Source of the DNA: Lunatibacter sp035460985
GTDB lineage: Bacteria; Bacteroidota; Bacteroidia; Cytophagales; Cyclobacteriaceae
Assembly (NCBI GenBank): GCA_035460985.1
Contig: DATHWC010000168.1
Coordinates: forward strand, 1-7,138
Length of the DNA: 7,138 bases
Reading direction: 5' to 3'
Of this stretch, positions 1 through 5,095 are shown piece after piece (position 1 is the first letter of the stretch; each line of letters starts with the position of its first letter). A program made the position numbers and the translations under genes. Under the pieces are notes generated by a model that saw only the letters and a list, made by a program, of their open reading frames with translations, searched no databases and was not told where the DNA came from.

Positions 1-2
1 AA

Positions 3-122
3 CGTATCCCACAATTCCGTATCGCTGGATTTAGAATAAGCGGAAGGAGTGGGGCTGGAATTATCCCTCAAGAGTATGTTGAGCCTATTTTCCAAGGGGT
101 AACTGGTTTGGTTGTGGGGTAA
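3..122 (+). CDS. Possible C-terminal end of an upstream gene, unidentified
   Basis: This frame is open from the left edge for 39 codons to a TAA at 120-122. Its base composition is closer to the coding part of the window than to the AT-rich stretch that follows at 123, which is the main reason to think it is coding. The residues SGAGIIPQEYVEPIFQG faintly recall the ATP-binding box of histidine kinases (DNGxGIPxEYxxxIF), but the expected Asp-Asn before the first Gly is absent and the frame stops soon after, so this is not a call. A competing frame from base 1 ends at 39 (12 codons) and could instead be the true gene end. I do not recognise the protein. Confidence 0.3.
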   Translation, partial: RIPQFRIAGFRISGRSGAGIIPQEYVEPIFQGVTGLVVG

Positions 123-162
123 AAGGCAAATGCTTTATCACAAAGGTATAAAATAATTTTTA

Positions 163-180
163 GTTTGGGTTATACCAAAC
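163..180. repeat. Inverted repeat, GTTTGG-N6-CCAAAC
   Basis: GTTTGG at 163-168 and CCAAAC at 175-180 are exact reverse complements with a 6-base spacer (gttata). No T-tract follows on the plus strand, so it is a poor intrinsic terminator. The short, symmetric, spaced form would fit an operator for a dimeric regulator, but no regulator gene is in view and no second copy was found in the window. It lies roughly 500 bases upstream of the first plus-strand gene. Confidence 0.35.
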
Positions 181-381
181 ATTAATTTATTACTAAGTCT
201 TAAGCACAAACAATAGATGGATTTAACAGAAATTTTATATAAAAGACGGTTTCTGACCAGATTTATCATTTAGAATTGTGTGGAAATATTCGTAGTCCGA
301 TGTAAAAGTGGGGATTAAAATAGTTTGATTTCCAGCGCATTGAAGCTCGTAGATGTCTTGCTTTGTACTTATCGTTGGTTT

Positions 382-412
382 TTTGAATAAAAACAATGTA
401 GATATTCATTTG
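382..412 (+). promoter_or_regulatory. Weak Bacteroidota-type promoter candidate
   Basis: TTTG at 382-385 is followed after 19 bases by TTCATTTG at 405-412. The Bacteroidota primary sigma factor is known to use TTTG about 19-21 bases before TAnnTTTG, and the second box differs here by one base (T instead of A at its second position). If real, transcription would start near 419, leaving a leader of about 240 bases that includes the small ORF at 573. Such short motifs occur by chance in AT-rich DNA, so this is only a candidate. Confidence 0.2.
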
Positions 413-572
413 GAATTGACTTTAAAAAATCCAACATTTAAATAGTCTTTCCTGTAAAAAGCAGGTAATAACAAGAGAAACCCATTAAATTTCCGATCTA
501 TGTAATCAAATTTCTATTTTTATTTGCGAGGCATTTTCTCAAAAGTCCTTTTGGCTTGCATTTGGTCCTTGA

Positions 573-665
573 ATGAAACCTCTCAAATTTCACTTCTGGC
601 TTTCTCTATTTACTGATTATTCTATTCAATTTAATAAATTTAAACGATCAACTCGATACGCATGA
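573..665 (+). CDS. Possible 30-codon leader peptide, ATGA-coupled to next gene
   Basis: An ATG at 573 opens a 30-codon frame that ends with TGA at 663-665, overlapping the ATG of the decarboxylase gene at 662 as ATGA, the classical arrangement for translational coupling. The peptide begins MKPLKFHFWLSLF and ends RSTRYA; it is basic and hydrophobic at its start, without recognisable family membership. No Shine-Dalgarno sequence precedes it. Its opening ATGAAACCT and the following TCAAATTTCACTT also occur, in the same order, at the start of the downstream gene, so the frame may be a by-product of a local duplication. It could be a translated regulatory leader or a chance ORF. Confidence 0.28.
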   Translation: MKPLKFHFWLSLFTDYSIQFNKFKRSTRYA

Positions 666-688
666 AACCTATTGTTCAAATTTCACTT
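573..688 (+). repeat. Imperfect direct repeat spanning the gene start
   Basis: ATGAAACCT at 573-581 plus TCAAATTTCACTT at 583-595 recur as ATGAAACCT at 662-670 plus TCAAATTTCACTT at 676-688. The two blocks are identical and in the same order; only the spacer differs (1 base against 5), so the copies are about 90 bases apart and the reading frame after the first block is shifted by the 4-base difference. Twenty-two matched bases in two collinear blocks are unlikely by chance, and a partial tandem duplication of the gene start is the simplest explanation. Confidence 0.75.
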
Positions 689-1366
689 GATTTAACCAAT
701 ATTGATGAAGCATTGGAAACAGCCGCAATGGCTCTTCGGGCCGGGGTAGATTGGCTGGAAGCCGGCACACCTTTGATTTTAGCTGAAGGCCTACATGGTG
801 TAAGAAAGCTTCGTGAGGCATTTCCAAATATCCCTATTGTGGCTGATTTGAAAACCATGGATGGGGGCTACCTGGAAGCGGAGATGATGGCCAAAGCCGG
901 TGCAAACTATGTGGTCGTCATGGCTCGGGCACATGAGGAGACCATCAAATGCGTAGTTCAGGCGGGAAAGGACTTTGGAGCTCAAGTAATGGGTGATAAC
1001 CTGGGCTGCCCTGACATGGTGGCCGGAGCTAAATTTTTGGAGGACCTGGGATGTGATTTTGTGATTCATCATATAGGTTATGACGAGCGAAGGGGTATAG
1101 CTGCGCAGGGAAAAAGGATGCCCAGCCCCATGGACCAGCTTCGTGAAGTGGTGGATGCGGTAAGTATTCCCGTTCAGGCCGTAGGAGGGTTGTCGCTAGA
1201 GCAGGCCATCGAGTGCCCCAAATACGGAGCGCCTCTGGTAGTGTTGGGTGCTCCACTTACCATCGATGCAGATGCCTTCAAAACCGCCGACGGAAATTTG
1301 GAAGAATCCCTTCGCATGATCTGTCAGGCAATTCACGCATATGGCGATATCGCCATCAAAAAGTAA
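662..1366 (+). CDS. HUMPS/KGPDC-like decarboxylase or aldolase (OMPDC superfamily)
   Basis: A 234-residue (beta/alpha)8 protein of the orotidine-5'-phosphate decarboxylase superfamily, close to 3-hexulose-6-phosphate synthase and 3-keto-L-gulonate-6-phosphate decarboxylase, and of normal length for them. Seen: D10, E33 (in LEAGTPLI), the metal and catalytic motif DLKTMD at 62-67 (D62, K64, D67), D112, H136-H137 in HHIGYDERRG, and the glycine turn GG at 175-176. These enzymes use Mg2+ to stabilise an enediolate, either decarboxylating a 3-keto sugar acid phosphate or joining formaldehyde to ribulose 5-phosphate. The loop that is usually Gly-Arg and grips the substrate phosphate reads G196-A197-P198, so the substrate may not be phosphorylated (inference). 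First of five co-directional genes, 29 bases before the next; no Shine-Dalgarno sequence. The family is sure, the exact reaction is not. Confidence 0.85.
   Translation: MKPIVQISLDLTNIDEALETAAMALRAGVDWLEAGTPLILAEGLHGVRKLREAFPNIPIVADLKTMDGGYLEAEMMAKAGANYVVVMARAHEETIKCVVQAGKDFGAQVMGDNLGCPDMVAGAKFLEDLGCDFVIHHIGYDERRGIAAQGKRMPSPMDQLREVVDAVSIPVQAVGGLSLEQAIECPKYGAPLVVLGAPLTIDADAFKTADGNLEESLRMICQAIHAYGDIAIKK
1341..1356. repeat. Perfect 16-bp palindrome in the 3' end of the decarboxylase gene
   Basis: ATGGCGATATCGCCAT equals its own reverse complement and lies in the codons for Y-G-D-I-A-I, just before the stop. No T-tract follows on either strand, so it is not a terminator. It may be coincidental coding sequence or a binding site. 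Confidence 0.4.
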
Positions 1367-1395
1367 TCTAAGAACCCAAAATCAACACAGCAGCA

Positions 1396-2430
1396 ATGTC
1401 AATAGAAAAATCAAAAGCAGTAGTTAATTATGCCGAAGCCAAGGGGTCGGTAGAAATAAGGGAAATGGAAGTACCCGTTATCGGTGAAACAGACATTTTA
1501 TTGGAGGTATCCAATGTGGGGGTATGTGGCAGCGACCTGCATCAGTGGACGTCGGACCATAGTTGGCCTGTGAATTACCCGGTGGTTCTGGGACATGAAT
1601 TTGGAGGAATCATTGCTGATATTGGTGACCAGGTTCAGGGGTGGAAAGTAGGCGATAGGGTGGTCAGTGAAACGGCAGCTGTAATCGATCCCCTCAATCC
1701 CATGAGTAAAATAGGGCTCTATAATTTGGATCCTACCCGTAAAGGATTTGGATACGGAGTAAACGGTGCCATGACCCGCTATGTACGGGTGCCCGCAAGG
1801 TGTTTGCACCATGTACCACAAAATGTACCTTTCGAACAGGCGTGTTTAACTGAACCTTCCTGTGTCGCATACAGTGCCGTAGTTGCCAATTCCAACGTGA
1901 AACCGGGCGACCGCGTCTTAGTAATCGGGCCCGGAACCATTGGAATCCTTTGCGCATTGATGGCCAAGTTAAATGGTGCGGAAGTAGCCATTCTAGGATT
2001 GGAAGGAGATCGTGGAAGGTTGAATATTGCCGAACAATACGGGTGCACCGGGCTGGTTGGAAATGCTACGGAATGGGCTAGAAGCTGGGATGGCATGGGT
2101 GCCGACCTGATCGTGGACGCCGCCGGCCACAGCAATACGCTTCAGATTGCCATGGAGGCTGTAAGGCCTAATGGTCAAATCACCAAAGTAGGCTGGGGTA
2201 GACAACCTTGCAATTTTTCACTGGATCCCATTGTTCAAAAAAATGTCCGTTTGCAGGGAAGTTTTAGCCATAACTGGCCCATGTGGGAAAAGGTAATCGC
2301 TATGATGGCCTCGGGAACACTAGATGTCAAACCGATTATCGGAGGGGTTTGGCCGTTGGAATCCTGGCAAGAAGCCTTTGAGAAAATGCATCACGGAGAG
2401 GTGGTGAAAAGTGTACTTAAGCCTTTTTAA
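1396..2430 (+). CDS. Zinc-dependent alcohol/polyol dehydrogenase, MDR family
   Basis: A 344-residue cytoplasmic medium-chain dehydrogenase, usual length, expected to oxidise a sugar or polyol hydroxyl with NAD(P)+. The N-terminal GroES-like domain carries the catalytic zinc ligands C44 (GVCGSD), H67-E68 (LGHEFGG) and E153 (TEP). The Rossmann domain has GPGTIG at 177-182 and ADLIVDAAG further on. The structural-zinc lobe, normally CxxCxxC with a fourth Cys before RKGFG, is present in outline, but the four positions read D98, N101, S104 and D112, so that zinc should be absent. The strand-2 end (LGLEGD) does not decide NAD against NADP. Its stop codon shares one base with the start of the SDR gene, suggesting coupled translation and a joint pathway. 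Sorbitol-, threonine- and galactitol-dehydrogenase relatives all look alike, so the substrate is unknown. Confidence 0.9.
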   Translation: MSIEKSKAVVNYAEAKGSVEIREMEVPVIGETDILLEVSNVGVCGSDLHQWTSDHSWPVNYPVVLGHEFGGIIADIGDQVQGWKVGDRVVSETAAVIDPLNPMSKIGLYNLDPTRKGFGYGVNGAMTRYVRVPARCLHHVPQNVPFEQACLTEPSCVAYSAVVANSNVKPGDRVLVIGPGTIGILCALMAKLNGAEVAILGLEGDRGRLNIAEQYGCTGLVGNATEWARSWDGMGADLIVDAAGHSNTLQIAMEAVRPNGQITKVGWGRQPCNFSLDPIVQKNVRLQGSFSHNWPMWEKVIAMMASGTLDVKPIIGGVWPLESWQEAFEKMHHGEVVKSVLKPF

Positions 2431-3224
2431 TGATGCGTTTAAAAGACAAAATTATAATAGTCACCGGCAGTACAACAGGGATAGGTAAAGCTATTGCCCT
2501 CCGCTGCGTGCAGGAAGGTGCCAAGGTTGTTATCCACGGACTGGAAGAAGATTGGGGAAAGGATGTGGTGGAAGAACTTGGAGTGGAGAACGCGGCTCTG
2601 CATATCGACGATTTGGAAGCAGATGGAGCTCCGCAACGGCTCATCGACAAAGCCATCCAAGTTTATGGAAAAGTGGATGGACTTGTGAATAACGCAGCCA
2701 TGGTGGTTTCGTCAAATATAGAGGACACTGATAGGGCCTACTTGGAAAAAGTGCTTGCCGTAAATACCATTGCCCCTTTTTTGTTGATAAAGGCTGCGCT
2801 TCCGTTTTTGGCCAGAACAAAGGGTGCCGTGCTGAATATCGGATCTGTCAATGCTTGGAGTGGAGAGCCCAATCTGCTTGCCTATAGCATTTCCAAGGGA
2901 GGTCTAATGACGATGACCCGAAATCTGGGAGATACCCTTTTTAGGGAGCATGGAATCAAGGTAAATCAGATCAACCCGGGATGGGTGCTTACTGAAACGG
3001 AAATTCAGCGGAAGAAGGAGCACGGACTTTCCGACACCTGGTATGAGGGGCTCCCCGACATGTATGCTCCATCAGGCAGGATTATTTTACCCAAGGAAAT
3101 CGCCGCGGCGGCGATTTTTTGGTTGGCTGATGAATCTGGACCTGTGACTGGTCAGGTGATGGATCTGGAACAGTACCCCATGATCGGGAGAAATCCTCCA
3201 AAAGATACCAGTACCATTAAGTAA
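2430..3224 (+). CDS. Short-chain dehydrogenase/reductase (classical SDR)
   Basis: A 264-residue classical SDR with the cofactor motif TGSTTGIG at 12-19, NNAA at 87-90, and the tetrad N112, S139, Y152, K156 (YSISK), so it should be active on a hydroxyl or keto group of a small carbon compound in the cytoplasm. The end of strand 2 reads HGLEED, without the Asp typical of NAD users, so cofactor preference is open. The C-terminus departs from the family: the usual VDGG after TGQV is replaced by DLEQYPMIGRNPP, a tail that may mark a subfamily and would line the active site. Start: ATG at 2430 overlaps the previous stop (TAATG), and the adjacent ATG at 2433 would work equally well. With the MDR enzyme it gives the cluster two independent oxidation steps. 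A terminator-like hairpin lies inside the gene. Confidence 0.9.
   Translation: MMRLKDKIIIVTGSTTGIGKAIALRCVQEGAKVVIHGLEEDWGKDVVEELGVENAALHIDDLEADGAPQRLIDKAIQVYGKVDGLVNNAAMVVSSNIEDTDRAYLEKVLAVNTIAPFLLIKAALPFLARTKGAVLNIGSVNAWSGEPNLLAYSISKGGLMTMTRNLGDTLFREHGIKVNQINPGWVLTETEIQRKKEHGLSDTWYEGLPDMYAPSGRIILPKEIAAAAIFWLADESGPVTGQVMDLEQYPMIGRNPPKDTSTIK
3094..3120 (+). terminator. Intragenic intrinsic-terminator-like hairpin
   Basis: AAATCGCC at 3097-3104 pairs with GGCGATTT at 3110-3117. G3105 can also pair with C3109, leaving a 3-base loop, and the base of the stem can extend by two G-T pairs and one A-T pair. The right arm runs into six T residues (3115-3120). Shape and direction fit a plus-strand intrinsic terminator, yet it lies within the SDR coding sequence near residues 223-231 (EIAAAAIF). 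Translating ribosomes would normally mask it, so it may act only when translation fails, or be a coding coincidence. Confidence 0.35.
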
Positions 3225-3232
3225 AATTTTCA

Positions 3233-3244
3233 TTTAACGTTAAA
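3233..3244. repeat. 12-bp palindrome TTTAACGTTAAA in an intergenic gap
   Basis: A perfect palindrome occupying a third of the 38-base gap between the SDR and epimerase genes, followed by the A-rich run (AAAAAATAAAAAAG) that precedes the next ATG. It could be an operator or simply AT-rich spacer; no other copy was found in the window. Confidence 0.3.
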
Positions 3245-3262
3245 AAATAAAAAAGACTATAT

Positions 3263-4153
3263 ATGCCCAAATTAGCAGCATTTCCAAAGGCTTTTATGCA
3301 AGCGCTATGCAAGGACGGTACCATGAAAATCCGGGAATGGGTGGATCTCGCCAGTAAATTGGAGATTGAGGGGTTGGAATGGTATGCGGGATTTTTGGAA
3401 ATGGAGGACAAAAGCCGTTGGACGGAATTCCGTCAAATGGTAGAGGATACCGGCAAGACCATCCCCATGATGTGCTGTTCTCCGGATTTTACCCACCCTG
3501 ATGCTTCTTTCCGTCAGAAGGAAATTACAAAACAGAAAAATTGGATAGACATGACCCATGTGTTGGGCGGGAGCTATTGCCGGGTATTGTCGGGTCAAAA
3601 ACGTCCCGAGTTGACCATCGATGAGGGAGTGAAACTAGCAGGTGATTCAATTATGGAATGCATTCCATATGCCCAAGAGCGGGGAATTACCCTGATTTTG
3701 GAAAATCACTATAAAGACGATTTTTGGGAGTACCCCGAATTTGCCCAAAAGATGGATGTGTTTTGTCAATTGGTAGACAGTATAGACCATCCAAACTTTG
3801 GAGTTAATTACGATCCCAGCAACACATTTTTAGCAGGTGAGGATCCCCTGGAATTGTTGAAAAGAGTTTCCCACCGCGTAGTTACCATGCATGCCAGTGA
3901 CCGTTACCTGAAATACGGCACCATTGAAGATCTTCGCAATGAGGAGGGAGGTGCTGTAGGCTATGCAAAGCGGTTGAGCCACGGTGAAATAGGAAAGGGC
4001 ATGAATGACTATGACGCCATCTTTTCTGAATTGAAACGGGAAGGTTTTGACGGCTGGATCAGCATTGAAGATGGTGTCGACGGCATGGATCAGTTGGAGC
4101 GTAGCGTTGCTTTTTTGCAGCGTAAGATCGCGGCCTATTGGCCAAATAACTAA
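3263..4153 (+). CDS. TIM-barrel sugar (phosphate) isomerase/epimerase
   Basis: A 296-residue cytoplasmic member of the xylose-isomerase-like/AP-endonuclease-2 TIM-barrel superfamily, usual length. The four metal ligands known in this family are visible at the ends of the strands: E147 (LILENH), D184 (VNYDPSN), H210 (TMHASD) and E269 (ISIEDG). Relatives include UlaE-type L-xylulose-5-phosphate 3-epimerase, ketose 3-epimerases, 2-keto-myo-inositol isomerase and hydroxypyruvate isomerase; the sequence alone does not choose between them. In this setting, next to a UlaD-like decarboxylase, epimerisation of a ketopentose formed by decarboxylation is the most economical guess. The start at 3263 follows an A-rich stretch rather than a Shine-Dalgarno sequence, as is common in Bacteroidota. 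It lies 38 bases after the SDR gene and 69 before the lactonase. Confidence 0.88.
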   Translation: MPKLAAFPKAFMQALCKDGTMKIREWVDLASKLEIEGLEWYAGFLEMEDKSRWTEFRQMVEDTGKTIPMMCCSPDFTHPDASFRQKEITKQKNWIDMTHVLGGSYCRVLSGQKRPELTIDEGVKLAGDSIMECIPYAQERGITLILENHYKDDFWEYPEFAQKMDVFCQLVDSIDHPNFGVNYDPSNTFLAGEDPLELLKRVSHRVVTMHASDRYLKYGTIEDLRNEEGGAVGYAKRLSHGEIGKGMNDYDAIFSELKREGFDGWISIEDGVDGMDQLERSVAFLQRKIAAYWPNN

Positions 4154-4162
4154 CAATATTTC

Positions 4163-4206
4163 AAACCCTTAAATAGCCCCCAAGTTGTAATCCTGTGGGT
4201 TTTATA
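4163..4206 (+). terminator. Weak stem-loop between epimerase and lactonase genes
   Basis: AAACCC at 4163-4168 pairs with GGGTTT at 4197-4202, running into TTTTAT. The loop of 28 bases is long, and GGG at 4197-4199 could instead pair with the C-run at 4177-4181, so two folds compete. It may be a partial terminator or processing site in the widest gap of the gene set (69 bases). A separate promoter for the lactonase gene was looked for, but no convincing TTTG/TAnnTTTG pair was seen. Confidence 0.22.
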
Positions 4207-4222
4207 ATTAAAGTATATTCTT

Positions 4223-5095
4223 ATGAAAGCTACTCTATTATATGATTGCCGATCCGAATTGGCTGAAGGTCCCTTTTGGCATGCAGCTTGGAACAGCTTT
4301 TTGTGGGTGGATATAGAAGGTGGGCATTTATATCGGTATAACCTACCGGACGGTCAAGTCACTACTTGGGATTTCCCCCATAGGCTAACGTTGGTGATCG
4401 AGGCTTCCGGCAACAAACTTCTCCTGGCACTGGATGCCAAGCTGGCCTTATTCGATCCAAAAACCGAATCCCTGGAATGGTTGCTTGATCTGCATCCAGA
4501 TGATTCGTCCATGCGTTGCAACGATGGTGCTTGTGATCCACAGGGAAGGCTTTGGGTCGGGACGATGAGCTTGGAAATGACCGAGGGTGCAGCATCTCTT
4601 TACTGTATTGGCAGGGACCGGAAACCGCGTTTGATGATTTCCGACGTGACTATTTCCAATGGATTATGCTGGTCATTGGACGGGAAAACGATGTATTACA
4701 TCGACAGTCCCACTCAAAAAGTGCGGGCATTCGACTTTGATCCGCATTCCGGGGATATTCGATTTAGAAAAGATGTCATTTCAGTTCCAAAGGAATTAGG
4801 AACTCCCGATGGTATGTGCATGGATGAAAACGGACTTATTTGGGTGGGCCATTACGGTGGATCTGGCGTGTATTGCTGGAATCCGGAGACAGGTAAGGTA
4901 GTGGATAAAATAGAAGTACCCGCTCCAAATGTTACTTCCTGTGCCTTTGGAGGGCCAGATGGGAATCAGTTGCTGATTACGACTGCCCGTGAAAACATGT
5001 CCTCCGAGAAGCTGGCGGAATTTCCACAAAGTGGTTCGGTTTTCTCTGCGTTATTGCCCGTAAAAGGAGCGATGGTATTTTCGAGTAGCCTTTAG
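4223..5095 (+). CDS. SMP-30/gluconolactonase-type sugar lactonase
   Basis: A 290-residue six-bladed beta-propeller of the SMP-30/regucalcin family, normal length, no signal peptide, so cytoplasmic. The divalent-metal ligands known from regucalcin are visible as E15 (LAEGPFW), N146 (SNGLCWS) and D196 (TPDGMC), and the substrate-side pair as R98 and N100 (MRCNDG). Repeated blade motifs such as DPQGRLWVG and DENGLIWVG support the fold. It should hydrolyse an aldonolactone to the sugar acid, which fits a lactone made by one of the two upstream dehydrogenases. The start ATG at 4223 lies after an AT-rich spacer without a Shine-Dalgarno sequence. Its TAG stop (5093-5095) overlaps the TAA stop of the converging minus-strand gene, leaving no room for a terminator after the gene. 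Confidence 0.92.
   Translation: MKATLLYDCRSELAEGPFWHAAWNSFLWVDIEGGHLYRYNLPDGQVTTWDFPHRLTLVIEASGNKLLLALDAKLALFDPKTESLEWLLDLHPDDSSMRCNDGACDPQGRLWVGTMSLEMTEGAASLYCIGRDRKPRLMISDVTISNGLCWSLDGKTMYYIDSPTQKVRAFDFDPHSGDIRFRKDVISVPKELGTPDGMCMDENGLIWVGHYGGSGVYCWNPETGKVVDKIEVPAPNVTSCAFGGPDGNQLLITTARENMSSEKLAEFPQSGSVFSALLPVKGAMVFSSSL

Larger units (their letters stand above)
123..661. other. AT-rich leader region without a long gene
   Basis: About 540 bases with no ORF of 60 or more codons on either strand and clearly lower GC than the genes. It holds an inverted repeat (163-180), a weak promoter-like pair (382-412), a nonamer TCAAATTTC at 506-514 and 583-591 that recurs inside the next gene, a short AT-only inverted repeat at 628-640, and a 30-codon leader ORF (573-665). 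I see no tRNA, rRNA, recognisable riboswitch or CRISPR-like repeats. It most likely carries the control region of the downstream plus-strand gene set. Confidence 0.6.

Noticed and set aside
519..564. TTTATTTG (519-526) and TGCATTTG (557-564) as promoter -7 boxes
   Set aside because: Each is one base from TAnnTTTG, but no TTTG lies at the required distance upstream.
628..640. AATTTA-a-TAAATT inverted repeat just before the first gene
   Set aside because: It consists only of A and T in an AT-rich stretch and is too weak to call an operator or hairpin.
123..661. Riboswitch, tRNA, CRISPR array or insertion-sequence end in the leader
   Set aside because: No cloverleaf, no regularly spaced repeats, no terminal inverted repeat with a transposase frame, and no known riboswitch core could be recognised.
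791..1256. Minus-strand ORFs of 75-93 codons opposite the decarboxylase gene
   Set aside because: They lie wholly within a gene with clear catalytic motifs, show no recognisable family features and are best explained as shadow frames.
1498..2205. Minus-strand ORFs of up to 118 codons opposite the MDR gene
   Set aside because: Antisense frames over a well-supported dehydrogenase; their residue make-up shows no domain or signal sequence.
3830..4156. 108-codon minus-strand ORF opposite the epimerase gene
   Set aside because: It overlaps the conserved metal-ligand region of the epimerase and has no protein-like motif of its own.
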